From: an uncultured Prevotellaceae bacterium
GTDB taxonomy: Bacteria > Bacteroidota > Bacteroidia > Bacteroidales > Bacteroidaceae
Reading direction: 5' to 3'
NCBI GenBank assembly: GCA_902779455.1
Contig: CACZBS010000026.1
Location: 1-51,145 of the forward strand
DNA: 51,145 nt
Below are positions 24,073-32,117 of the stretch, piece by piece (positions within the stretch are counted from its first letter, which is position 1; every line of letters starts with the position of its first letter). The notes below the pieces were generated by a model. It was not told the origin of the DNA, made no database searches, and saw only the letters and a list, made by a program, of their open reading frames with translations. The translations under genes and the position numbers were made by a program.

Positions 24073-25257
24073 TTAATGTGATTGGTTAAGCATTTGGTCG
24101 AAGTCCTCCTTGCTGAGGCCGACGGCTTTGGCTGTCATGGTGAGATACATTCGTTCAGGCATGGTGAGCTCGGATGAGGAGGCGGCGTCGGCGTCGGCAC
24201 GGACGACTTTGAGCATGCACTTGAGCGCGTCGCGGGCTACGTCTGAATCAGAGGCCAGGAGGTCGTAGTCGACGTCGTAGCTGAAGTCAGTCTGCTGTCC
24301 CTCAGAGGTGCCGATGTTGCCGAGGATCTCGAGCTTCTCGTCAGCATCGAGGTTGGAGACGGCCACCTGACGCTCAATGATGTCATACTTGGCCTCACTG
24401 ACAGCGCCACTGATGTTGGCCATGTTGACCATGAGCTGTATCATGGCCCGCTGGCGATCCTCGGGGTGGCTCTGGCTGTGCTCAGCCTTTTGGAATGAGG
24501 CCTTGATGTTGTCGTATTCGAGGGCTTTGACGTCGCCGTCAGTGAAGTGAATTTTCTGCGCTTTCAGGCGCTTCTGCAGACGACGTGCCCCAGGAGTGAA
24601 GGTGAAAAGGGTGAGGCTGCCAGAGAAAAGACCGCCAGCAATGGGGATGAGCTTGCCAAGGCCTTTGGCAAATCCTTCGCGGGTGAGCTTCATGCCGGCT
24701 ACCTGGGCTATTTTGCCCGCAATGGGATAGACGGCAGTCTTGGTGAGGGCCACGCGCGGCAGACGTCCGACGGCTTGCTGCGCCATGCCGCGCGCAATCT
24801 CGCTGACGCCTTCCTCAGCCACCTTGACGCCCATCATGGAGCCCATGAAGATCGTCAGCAGGTCGCTGGCCATCTCGTTGAGTTCGCCGTCTTCGTCGCA
24901 GAAGTCAGGGAATCCGTAGAGGTAGGCCAGCTTCTGTGAGAGCACGACGACATGATAATAGTATTGCGTGATGTCGCCAGGGATGGTGGCAGCCATGGCT
25001 AATCCGCCAGGCAGGCCGGCAACGGTGGAGGCTGTCGTGGCGAGAGCCGTATGGCGGTTGATGACGGTCTTGGCTACGCGGTCGATCACCTTGTCAGGCA
25101 CGATGGCATAAGGTCTGACATTGCTGAGGAGATCGAGCTTCGAGTCATTGCAATAGTCACTGAGGGCCTTGCGAAGGAATGCAGTACGGTCGACCTTGAC
25201 GCCAGGCATGTGCAGCACGGCGGTCAGGATGCGGTTCCAAGTGAGTGGTTCTTTCAT
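24073..25257 (-). CDS. EcsC-like protein with a TerB-like C-terminal domain
   Basis: The 394-residue product has an N-terminal part typical of the EcsC family: a helical stretch with LPGGLAMAATIPGDITQYYYH (split at 90-110), LSQKLAYLYGF and FTPGARRLQKRL. The C-terminal part from about 255 is helical and acidic (ANISGAVSEAKYDIIERQV, then ELTMPERMYLTMTAKAVGLS), reminiscent of TerB/DjlA domains. The combination suggests a peripheral membrane or stress protein, but no activity can be named. The start is set at MKEPLTW, not at the longer upstream frame. It lies 11 bp after the TPR gene. Confidence 0.6.
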   Translation of the reverse strand: MKEPLTWNRILTAVLHMPGVKVDRTAFLRKALSDYCNDSKLDLLSNVRPYAIVPDKVIDRVAKTVINRHTALATTASTVAGLPGGLAMAATIPGDITQYYYHVVVLSQKLAYLYGFPDFCDEDGELNEMASDLLTIFMGSMMGVKVAEEGVSEIARGMAQQAVGRLPRVALTKTAVYPIAGKIAQVAGMKLTREGFAKGLGKLIPIAGGLFSGSLTLFTFTPGARRLQKRLKAQKIHFTDGDVKALEYDNIKASFQKAEHSQSHPEDRQRAMIQLMVNMANISGAVSEAKYDIIERQVAVSNLDADEKLEILGNIGTSEGQQTDFSYDVDYDLLASDSDVARDALKCMLKVVRADADAASSSELTMPERMYLTMTAKAVGLSKEDFDQMLNQSH

Positions 25258-25268
25258 TCTTTTTATAA

Positions 25269-27299
25269 TTATTGTTTCTGTTGACGTTTCAGGATGCTGT
25301 AGGCATCGTATAGGCCGAGTTCGCCAGCCTTGCCGAGGTCTTGGATGGCAGCTTCGCGATGCTCGAGTCGCAGATGGCATAGGCCGCGGTTGTAGTAAGC
25401 CTCTGCGAGTGAGGCATCGAGGCGGATGGCTTCAGTGAAGTCGGCGATGGCTTGCAGGAAGTCGCCACGCTGTGCGTAGAGCGTCCCCCGATTATAGATG
25501 AGATAGGGATTCTGCGGGGTGAGGGCCAAGGCGTGGTTGAGGTCGCCCAAGACGTTGGCCGTCTTGAGATCGATGTTAGTGCCTTCCGATGCCTGGAACT
25601 CATTGATACGCGACTGGCAGACAGCACGTTGCCACAGGGCAATGGCTGACGTGGAGTCAATCTGCAGGTAGGTGGACAGGTCGTCGATGGCGCCTTCATA
25701 GTTCTGTATGACGAAGTTGGCAACGGCGCGCTGGAGCAGAACCGAAGAAGCTTCGCGGGTAGAGCGTGAGGCATCGATGACAGCCGACAGCGAGTCGATA
25801 AATGTGAAATAGTCTGCTGACTCGTCGCTGGAGAGCGTGAAGCGCCGACTGCTGATATGTATGGTGCGTCCGCCAGAGTGGCGGTTGAGCTCGTCGACTT
25901 GATTGTCGAAAGCCCTGGTGGCGTGAAGCTCACCCTCGGAATGCTCGAAGGTTAGTCCGAACATGGGCTGAAGGTCGTCGTGGACACGACGGTTCTGCAC
26001 TCGTCCGCGATAGTCGTTCTGGTATTCATGGTCAGGCTCTTGCTCATCCTCGACCACGAGTTGGTTATACTTTTCCAGGTCTTCATCGCTGCGCTTGCGC
26101 ATCTGGTTGGGGGTGAGACGCGGCTGAGTGCCGAAGAGGTGCTTGTAGAGCTGGGCCTTGTAGATGGTGAATTCGTCTTGCTCGGCCTTCTTGGTCATTC
26201 CCAGGCGGCGATAGCATGCGGCCCGGAACTGCAGGCCAGTCCAGAAGTTGGGAAACTCGTCGATGACCTTCGAATAGTCGCGGATGGCTGCGCGCAGATC
26301 GCCAGTCTTGTCGAGCAGGACGGCCCGATTGAACAGCGCCAGCATGTTGTCAGGCTCAAGGCGGAGGACGAAGTCGAAGTCGGTGATGGCACGGTTGTCG
26401 TCGCCCACCTGAGCGCGTAGCAGTCCGCGGTTGTAGTGTCCGAGGAAGTTGTTGGGCTCCAGGTCGAGCGCTGTGTCATAGTCAGCCATCGCACCTCGCA
26501 AGTTGTTCTGGTTGAATCGGGCCATGGCGCGGTTGATGTGGCAACCAGCATTCTTTGGCATGAGATGGATGGCGTGGCTCAGCTGATCCTCGGCCTCTGG
26601 CCATTCTTCGCGCGACAGCGAGATAATGGAGCGTGCTGCCCAGGTGTGGCCATCGTAGGGGTCGAGGTCGAGGCTCCGCTGAAGTGCCTCGATGGCTGCC
26701 GTGGTGTCGGCCTTCTGCATGAAGGCATCGGCCTGCATGGCATAGCCCTGTGCATACTGGCTCCATCGATTGAGCATCGTGTCGAGTTCAGCGAGCGCTG
26801 CGTCAGGCTCCTTGGCTTGCAGATGGCATAGCACGCGGTTGTGCCAGAGTCCACGGTTCTCAGGGGCGTACTTCAAGGCGTGTGTATAGTCGGCCACGGC
26901 CAGGTCGTACTTCTTCTGCTGAATGCGCGAAAGGCCCCTCAGCTCGTAGATGTTGACCACGTAGGGATTGCGCTGCAAGGCGGCTGTGCAGTCGCTCTCA
27001 GTGCCTGCATAGTCGTCGAGATAATACTTGGCCACCCCACGGAAGAACCATGGTTCGTAGAGATAGGGCTTGGCCGTAATGGCCTGATTGAAGTACTGGA
27101 TAGAGAGGACGTAATCCTCGTAATAAAGGGCAGAGCGCCCGATGGTGATGAGCCGGTCAGTGTTGAGCTGGGCCCAGGAGGGAAGGAATGAGATAGGCGA
27201 TATGAAAGATATGACTACCAATGACAATCTGAGCAACCAAGAGGCTTGCGAATGGCTGCTATCCCAATTGAAAAGGTAATCATATCTTTCACTTTTCAC
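25269..27299 (-). CDS. Secreted TPR protein, GTG start inside a heptamer repeat
   Basis: This 676-residue protein has an N-terminal hydrophobic segment (about 20-44, ending PSWAQ) and two blocks of tetratricopeptide repeats, about residues 50-385 and 510-665, with repeated A-x-xxNRG-x and DYTHAL / DYDTAL patterns. Between them is a charged non-TPR segment (about 390-510). It is likely periplasmic, a scaffold for protein contacts. There is no ATG near the signal peptide: the frame opens with GTG at 27299, within a run of TTTCACT repeats (GTGAAA on the coding strand), so the number of repeats sets the distance from the upstream region to the start. Confidence 0.7.
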   Translation of the reverse strand: MKSERYDYLFNWDSSHSQASWLLRLSLVVISFISPISFLPSWAQLNTDRLITIGRSALYYEDYVLSIQYFNQAITAKPYLYEPWFFRGVAKYYLDDYAGTESDCTAALQRNPYVVNIYELRGLSRIQQKKYDLAVADYTHALKYAPENRGLWHNRVLCHLQAKEPDAALAELDTMLNRWSQYAQGYAMQADAFMQKADTTAAIEALQRSLDLDPYDGHTWAARSIISLSREEWPEAEDQLSHAIHLMPKNAGCHINRAMARFNQNNLRGAMADYDTALDLEPNNFLGHYNRGLLRAQVGDDNRAITDFDFVLRLEPDNMLALFNRAVLLDKTGDLRAAIRDYSKVIDEFPNFWTGLQFRAACYRRLGMTKKAEQDEFTIYKAQLYKHLFGTQPRLTPNQMRKRSDEDLEKYNQLVVEDEQEPDHEYQNDYRGRVQNRRVHDDLQPMFGLTFEHSEGELHATRAFDNQVDELNRHSGGRTIHISSRRFTLSSDESADYFTFIDSLSAVIDASRSTREASSVLLQRAVANFVIQNYEGAIDDLSTYLQIDSTSAIALWQRAVCQSRINEFQASEGTNIDLKTANVLGDLNHALALTPQNPYLIYNRGTLYAQRGDFLQAIADFTEAIRLDASLAEAYYNRGLCHLRLEHREAAIQDLGKAGELGLYDAYSILKRQQKQ

Positions 27300-27321
27300 T
27301 TTTCACTTTTTGTTTTTCACT
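27287..27321. repeat. Heptamer repeat (TTTCACT) at the TPR gene start
   Basis: Three perfect TTTCACT units run 27287-27307, with a fourth at 27315-27321 after TTTTTGT. They fill the 25-bp gap between def and the TPR gene and extend into its first codons. On the coding strand they read AGTGAAA, supplying a GTG in each unit. Confidence 0.85.
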
Positions 27322-27324
27322 TTA

Positions 27325-27885
27325 TTACCTTCTGACAGGCTTTGTCTTGTAGCCACAGTGATAGCGGCCTTGGGTCAGAGCCTTGAGCTTGCTCTTGATG
27401 AGCTGGCGGCGCAGAGGAGAGATGTGGTCAATGAACATATGGCCGTCAAGGTGGTCGAACTCGTGCTGCATGACGCGGGCCAGATAACCTTCGATCCACT
27501 CGTCGTGCTCAGTAAAGTCTTCGTCCTGCCATTTTACGCGGATGCGCGTCGGACGTGTGACCTTCTCGTGGATGGCAGGCAGCGACAGGCAGCCCTCTTC
27601 GCTGATGTCGGTGTTCGTGTCGTCGCGTTCAATGATGTGGGGGTTGATGAAAGCGCGGCGGAAGCCCTTGTATTCGGGCATGTCTTCGCTGAGGACGTCG
27701 AGGTCGATGACGACGAGTCGGATGGCGCGGCCAATCTGAGGCGCAGCGAGCCCGATGCCTTCCGACTCGGCAAGCGTCTCCCACATGTCGGCGATGAGCT
27801 GTTTCAGTTCGGGATAGTCAGGACTGATGTCTTCTGAGACCTTTCTCAGTACGGGCTGTCCATATATATAAATAGGTAGAATCAT
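27325..27885 (-). CDS. def: Peptide deformylase
   Basis: The 186-residue protein shows the three deformylase motifs: [10 protein letters not shown] (44-53), EEGCLSLP with the metal ligand Cys99, and HEFDHLDG with His141, Glu142 and His145. It removes the N-formyl group from new proteins in the cytoplasm. Its length and motif spacing are normal. It is 31 bp downstream of ruvX and 25 bp upstream of the TPR gene on the same strand. Confidence 0.96.
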   Translation of the reverse strand: MILPIYIYGQPVLRKVSEDISPDYPELKQLIADMWETLAESEGIGLAAPQIGRAIRLVVIDLDVLSEDMPEYKGFRRAFINPHIIERDDTNTDISEEGCLSLPAIHEKVTRPTRIRVKWQDEDFTEHDEWIEGYLARVMQHEFDHLDGHMFIDHISPLRRQLIKSKLKALTQGRYHCGYKTKPVRR

Positions 27886-27916
27886 TCTTACTTGTCTGAT
27901 GCTTTTTTCTGGGGTT

Positions 27917-28330
27917 TCATTTTCTGCTCCGCATGTAATCCTGCAAGATGATCGTCGCGCTGATCTCGTCGACGAGCGCTTTGTTCTGGCGAGCTTTCTT
28001 CTTCAGCCCGCCGTCGATCATCGCTTGATGTGCCAGCACAGAAGTGAAGCGTTCGTCGTAGAACTCGATAGGCACACTGGGAACATGGCGACGCCATCTG
28101 TTGACGAATTCCTGTACGCGGGCAAGATTCTCGCTCGGCTGTCCGTTAGGCTGACGTGGCTCGCCGATGACAATGCGCTCCACGGGCTCGTGGGCAATAT
28201 AGTCGTTGAGCCAGTCGTACAGATCGGACGTGGCAACAGTCGCCAACCCTCCGGCTATAAGCTGCAGAGGGTCGGTGACTGCCAGTCCGGTCCGTTTGCG
28301 ACCGTAGTCAATGGAAAGGATACGGGCCAA
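27917..28330 (-). CDS. ruvX: Putative pre-16S rRNA nuclease / Holliday junction resolvase-like (YqgF)
   Basis: The 137-residue protein has the YqgF/RuvX RNase H-like core: [17 protein letters not shown] at the N-terminus (catalytic Asp), [15 protein letters not shown] in the middle and [15 protein letters not shown] toward the end, plus the terminal acidic [14 protein letters not shown] motif. The family matures the 5' end of 16S rRNA in E. coli. The pairing of yqgF with def is common in Bacteroidetes. It lies 12 bp after the SPOR lipoprotein gene. Confidence 0.93.
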   Translation of the reverse strand: MARILSIDYGRKRTGLAVTDPLQLIAGGLATVATSDLYDWLNDYIAHEPVERIVIGEPRQPNGQPSENLARVQEFVNRWRRHVPSVPIEFYDERFTSVLAHQAMIDGGLKKKARQNKALVDEISATIILQDYMRSRK

Positions 28331-28342
28331 ATGCTGGAATGC

Positions 28343-28840
28343 TTAGCGGGCATTATAGAGCAACCAGGCGTCAGGATAGGTGGCGCGAAGCTGGTCGCGG
28401 CTCTGAACGGCGTCAACCTTCGAGTCGAATGTCGAAGCGACGACACGATACATGTTGCGATCCTCGTTCTTGACAATCTGTGCGTTGTAGCCAGCGTTCT
28501 TCAGACGCTGCTGCAGACCCTCGGCGTTAGCGATGACAGAGAACGATCCGACAACGACACTGAAATTGCGCAGACCGGCTCCGTTGACCACTGACACACG
28601 CTCCTGGCGGACTGATACGTTGTCAACATTGTCGACAACACGCGTTTCGTTAGAGGGACGTGTCTGAACGGGGGTCACGACGGGCGTCTCTGTGACCTGC
28701 TGAACGGGAGCCTCGCTCTGCTGAGCAGCCTGGGCCTGAGCCTTCTCGTAGGCCTTCTTATAGGCGCTCTCGCTTGATTTGCAACCAGTGAACGACATGG
28801 CGAGGCAGAGGCCTGCGCAGAGAATGATGTACTTTTTCAT
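28343..28840 (-). CDS. SPOR-domain lipoprotein
   Basis: The 165-residue product has a lipoprotein signal with the likely lipidated Cys20 in SFTGC, a low-complexity Ala/Gln and Thr/Pro-rich linker (about 25-80), and a C-terminal SPOR domain (about 85-162: NFSVVVGSFSVIANAEGLQQ, MYRVVASTF). SPOR domains bind glycan strands stripped of peptides at division sites. It would be anchored in the outer membrane. It is the first gene of the operon down to deoD. A -7-like box TAATTTCG lies on the minus strand at 28880-28887, with C in place of the last T. Confidence 0.88.
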   Translation of the reverse strand: MKKYIILCAGLCLAMSFTGCKSSESAYKKAYEKAQAQAAQQSEAPVQQVTETPVVTPVQTRPSNETRVVDNVDNVSVRQERVSVVNGAGLRNFSVVVGSFSVIANAEGLQQRLKNAGYNAQIVKNEDRNMYRVVASTFDSKVDAVQSRDQLRATYPDAWLLYNAR

Positions 28841-29004
28841 AAATTCGAATTAAATGTGATACTTATTTGTATTTGTCTGCGAAATTACTAATTATTGATG
28901 AAAAATGGGTAAAAAAGGTGCCTAAACTTTGTTAATATCGCCGAAAACGTGCTTTTTTAACAAAAAATGACAGGAAATGTGTGCTGAATATCAATGATTA
29001 TTCG

Positions 29005-29012
29005 TAATTTTG
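29005..29012 (+). promoter_or_regulatory. -7 box (TAATTTTG) for the YtxH-holin trio
   Basis: TAATTTTG followed by CGGC lies 42 bp before the ATG at 29055. It should drive three genes up to the hairpin at 29927. Confidence 0.7.
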
Positions 29013-29054
29013 CGGCATAAAGCTTTAATATTAACCCTTTAAAAATTGACGATT

Positions 29055-29261
29055 ATGAAGACATTTGGTTACATTGGTGCATTCCTTGGCGGTGCAATAG
29101 CCGGTGGCGTGCTGGGCCTCTTGCTGGCTCCTGAGACGGGTAGCAACACGCGTCAGAAGATTTCAGACACCGTTGAGGACTTCTTGAAGAAACATGACAT
29201 CAAGATCAACCGCAAGGACGTGGGTGATCTGGTCGATGACATTCAGGATCTTGCCGATTAA
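29055..29261 (+). CDS. YtxH-domain small membrane protein
   Basis: A 68-residue protein: the N-terminal glycine-rich helix GYIGAFLGGAIAGGVLGLLLAPETG (split at 4-28) is the YtxH signature, and an amphipathic helix (SDTVEDFLKKHD) follows. The family is linked to stress response and inner-membrane association. TTG at 29046 could also be read as a start; the ATG at 29055 is preferred. It is the first of three small genes resembling the E. coli yqjD-yqjE-yqjK operon. Confidence 0.85.
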   Translation: MKTFGYIGAFLGGAIAGGVLGLLLAPETGSNTRQKISDTVEDFLKKHDIKINRKDVGDLVDDIQDLAD

Positions 29262-29280
29262 AAAAAGTTGAGGTCGGCTG

Positions 29281-29631
29281 ATGCTTTCGAGCGAAAAGAA
29301 TGTTGAGACGCTGGCTCAGCTTATTGAGCAGCTGAAGGACTACGCTGAGCTTCAGAAGGAATACCAGAAGCTCAACGTGATTGAGAAGGTAGTGCGCCTT
29401 CTTACGGTTGCTGCTTTGGCCTTGGTCTTGTTCCTCATTGGCGTGGCAGTCATGCTGTTTGTGGCCTTTGGGCTCGCCAGCTGGCTGAGCGGTTGGATGG
29501 GCTGGACGGCTGCATTCTTCCTTGTGGCAGGCATCCACCTGCTCCTGCTCTTGATTGTTGTCATGTTCCGACGGACGTGGATTGAACGGCCGTTGGTCAG
29601 TTTTCTGGCTAATCTGTTAATGGAGGAGTGA
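29281..29631 (+). CDS. Phage-holin-superfamily (YqjE-like) membrane protein
   Basis: The 116-residue protein has an N-terminal coiled helix (about 5-32) and two strong transmembrane helices (about 40-65 and 75-97: VLFLIGVAVMLFVAFG and FFLVAGIHLLLLLIVV), matching the Phage_holin_3_6 family that includes E. coli YqjE. The name comes from topology; nothing nearby suggests a phage. It is translated from the same transcript as the YtxH gene, 19 bp downstream. Confidence 0.82.
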   Translation: MLSSEKNVETLAQLIEQLKDYAELQKEYQKLNVIEKVVRLLTVAALALVLFLIGVAVMLFVAFGLASWLSGWMGWTAAFFLVAGIHLLLLLIVVMFRRTWIERPLVSFLANLLMEE

Positions 29632-29635
29632 AGCT

Positions 29636-29899
29636 ATGGCATACCGTACACTTGAGGAGATACAGCTTCGAAAGGCTCAGCTTCGCGAAGCCATCGATCG
29701 TGAAAACGAGCGGATTGCCACAACGTGGAGTTCTTTGTCTGCTCGTAAGGAGTCGTCGACACGTGGCGAATACGTCGCCAATCTGGTCAGTTATGCCGTG
29801 ACGGCTTTCGATGCCCTGATGGCTGTGCGCAAGCTTAAGCGCAACTATGGCGGCTTTATGGGCTTGCTTGGCCGTAACGGCAAGAGTCGGAAGCGATAA
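29636..29899 (+). CDS. Small basic protein, third of the YtxH-holin trio
   Basis: The 87-residue product has an N-terminal charged helix (LEEIQLRKAQLREAIDREN), a middle segment NLVSYAVTAFDALMAV that is only weakly hydrophobic, and a very basic C-terminus (LKRNYGGF to GKSRKR). It has no domain I recognise. Its place after the holin-like gene (4-bp gap) parallels YqjK in the E. coli yqjD-E-K set. It probably lies on the inner face of the inner membrane. Confidence 0.65.
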   Translation: MAYRTLEEIQLRKAQLREAIDRENERIATTWSSLSARKESSTRGEYVANLVSYAVTAFDALMAVRKLKRNYGGFMGLLGRNGKSRKR

Positions 29900-29926
29900 T
29901 TGAGATGTTTCCGTCATGTAATTTAT

Positions 29927-29959
29927 AACCCCGGCTATACGCACAGTATGGCTGGGGTT
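29927..29959 (+). terminator. Terminator of the YtxH-holin trio
   Basis: AACCCCGGC pairs with GCTGGGGTT (one G-T pair) around a 15-nt loop, followed on the plus strand by CGTTTTTTATC. It lies 27 bp past the third gene. Confidence 0.85.
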
Positions 29960-30014
29960 CGTTTTTTATCTCTTGACTTGAGACTGCTTCGTAATGATTC
30001 TGTGAGCGTGGATG

Positions 30015-30815
30015 CTATTCCTCGATGTCAGTCAGCGAACGGGTGAAGGATGCCAACAGATTGGTGATGCTCTCTGAGGGATAATATTGGAAATAGCGGG
30101 CTGAGCGACGGGCCTGCCATAGCATGGCGCGGGAGTTGCTGGTGTGGACAAAGATGTCGTTGCCCTGCGTGAAGCGGAGCTGCCCTGTGTGGGGGTGCTT
30201 GCGGCTGAACAGGTCGTCGGCCAGCGACTCAATTCGTGGATTGGTGGGGAGCGGGGAAATGGGGAGCGACTCCGGCTCCATCTCAAAAAACATCACGATG
30301 AGCGTGGCTTCCAGCTGTGCGATGCGCTCCATGTGGAGCGTCTGGAGCCAGCCGTTCAGCTTTTCTTGGTCGATACGTCGGCTGTTTGGACGTAGCAGGA
30401 GGGCCAGCTGGACGAGTGGGCGCAGATAGAAACCGTCATCGAGGATGTGGCGTGTGGTCAGAAGCATGGACTTCAGTACGGCCAGGGTAGGGGAGTCCGC
30501 TGGCTCCTTCTCGATGATGGCAAGCAGCTTCTTCTCGTTATGGCGGTTGGTCAGTCGCAGGGCCGACTCGTCGTCAGGCACGACGGGCATCGCGATCGTC
30601 TTGCGCCACGTCTCCATCTGAGCGTCAGGAATCTGGAGGAAGAATTGGTCTGCCAGTTGCTGTAGGCCGCGATAGACCAGTCGTGCCACGCCTTGCTCAC
30701 AAGCCACCTCATAGACGCGCTGCCACTTCCAGGCCGACATGGGCTCGATCTGTTCGTCTTGGTCGAAGGCGCCGGCTCGGAGCAGGCGCAGGAAGTTGCG
30801 AGTAGCAATGTTCAT
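30015..30815 (-). CDS. Nucleotidyltransferase-like protein lacking an obvious active site
   Basis: The 266-residue product starts FLRLLRAGAFDQDE with WKWQRVYEVACEQGVARLVYRGL, close to the N-terminal helical part of the NTP_transf_5-type family often found near PqqD and HPr-kinase-like genes. The later helical part (RRIDQEKLNGWLQTLHMERIA) also fits. I do not see the G-S and D-x-D residues that bind metal and nucleotide in active members, so it may be non-catalytic. It is the last gene of the operon starting with the LacI-type regulator, 15 bp after the antiporter gene. Confidence 0.5.
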   Translation of the reverse strand: MNIATRNFLRLLRAGAFDQDEQIEPMSAWKWQRVYEVACEQGVARLVYRGLQQLADQFFLQIPDAQMETWRKTIAMPVVPDDESALRLTNRHNEKKLLAIIEKEPADSPTLAVLKSMLLTTRHILDDGFYLRPLVQLALLLRPNSRRIDQEKLNGWLQTLHMERIAQLEATLIVMFFEMEPESLPISPLPTNPRIESLADDLFSRKHPHTGQLRFTQGNDIFVHTSNSRAMLWQARRSARYFQYYPSESITNLLASFTRSLTDIEE

Positions 30816-30830
30816 GCTCTTTTTGTTTTA

Positions 30831-32102
30831 CTATGAATAGCGTTTGGGATAGCGTAGGATGATAGCTGCAATTGCGGCAAGGCCTATGGCCAGAGGATAG
30901 TAGAGGTAAGGCAGAAGACTGATGGGGTTGAGACTGGCCAGACCTGCTGCCATGAGAATCTGTGCACCATAGGGGATGAGCCCTTGCACCGTGCACGAGA
31001 ACGTGTCGAGCAGCGAGGCGCATTTGCGAGGGTCGAGTCCGAACTTCTCGCCGATTTCATGGGCAATACCTCCGACGGTGATGATTGTGACCGTATTGTT
31101 AGCCGTGCAGAGATTGACGATGCAGACAAGGCCTCCGATAGCGAATTCCGCGCCTCGCTTGCCTTTGATGTGTCGTGTCAGTCGGGTGATGATGTAGTCA
31201 ATGCCCCCATTGTGCTTGATGAGGGCCAGCAGGCCGCCAGCCATCATCGTGATGATGATGAGCTCGCCCATCGCGACGATGCCGTCGCCCATCGCACCAA
31301 ACCATCCAAAGACGTCGAATGAGCCATGATAGAGACCGATGATGCCTGTCAGACAGATGCCAATGGTGAGCACAGCCATGACGTTGAGGCCAAAAATGGC
31401 CGTTATGAGCACCACCAGATAGGGCAACACCTTGCTCAGTTCCACTGTTGGGATGGAAGCCGGCGCGACGATGTCTTGGCCCGAATAGATGTAGAGCGCG
31501 AGGATGATGAGGGCGGCAGGGAAGACAATGAACGAGTTGACCTTGAACTTGTCGCTGGCCTGACAGCCTTGCGTCTGGGTGGCAATGATGGTCGTGTCAG
31601 ATATAAACGACAGATTGTCGCCGAAGAACGAGCCTCCTACGACGACAGCAGTGACCATCGCCACTGAGGCGCCTGTCTGGGCTGCCACGCCTGCCGCCAG
31701 AGGGGTCAGCGCCACGATGGTGCCGACACTGGTGCCGATGCTGAGCGAGATGAAGCAGGCGGCCAGGAAGAGGCCTGCCAGCAACATCTCGGAAGGCAAT
31801 AGCGAGAGGGTCAGATTGACCGTTGCGTCAATCGATCCCATCGCTTTGGCTGAATTGGCAAAGGCTCCCGCCAACACGAATATCCAGATCATGAGCATCA
31901 TCTGACGGTCGCCTGCGCCTTCGCTGAAGATGTCGATTCGCTGGCGGAGCCGGCCGGGCGTGATGAGCACGGCATAGATGCTGGCGGCCATGAAGGCCAC
32001 CGTGATGGGAATCTTGTAGAAGTCGCGTGCGATGATGCTCGTCACCAGATAGAGGATGATAAACACCAGCAGCGGGCTTAGGGCGAGGAAGCCTTTCTTC
32101 AT
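30831..32102 (-). CDS. NhaC-family Na+/H+ antiporter-like transporter
   Basis: The 423-residue protein has about eleven hydrophobic helices. Conserved NhaC-like stretches are FLAACFISLSIGTSVGTIVA, VVGGSFFGDNLSFISDTTIIAT, and GGIDYIITRLTRHIKGKRGAE. The family exchanges Na+ for protons or transports organic anions. Because it lies 15 bp after altronate dehydratase and under a LacI-type regulator, it could import a sugar acid, but sodium/proton exchange is equally possible. Confidence 0.85.
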   Translation of the reverse strand: MKKGFLALSPLLVFIILYLVTSIIARDFYKIPITVAFMAASIYAVLITPGRLRQRIDIFSEGAGDRQMMLMIWIFVLAGAFANSAKAMGSIDATVNLTLSLLPSEMLLAGLFLAACFISLSIGTSVGTIVALTPLAAGVAAQTGASVAMVTAVVVGGSFFGDNLSFISDTTIIATQTQGCQASDKFKVNSFIVFPAALIILALYIYSGQDIVAPASIPTVELSKVLPYLVVLITAIFGLNVMAVLTIGICLTGIIGLYHGSFDVFGWFGAMGDGIVAMGELIIITMMAGGLLALIKHNGGIDYIITRLTRHIKGKRGAEFAIGGLVCIVNLCTANNTVTIITVGGIAHEIGEKFGLDPRKCASLLDTFSCTVQGLIPYGAQILMAAGLASLNPISLLPYLYYPLAIGLAAIAAIILRYPKRYS

Positions 32103-32117
32103 CAGGGCATCAGCGGT

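Noticed and set aside
29281-29631. Prophage remnant, suggested by the holin-like gene
   Set aside because: Neighbours are not phage-like and the gene fits the YqjE-type bacterial family.
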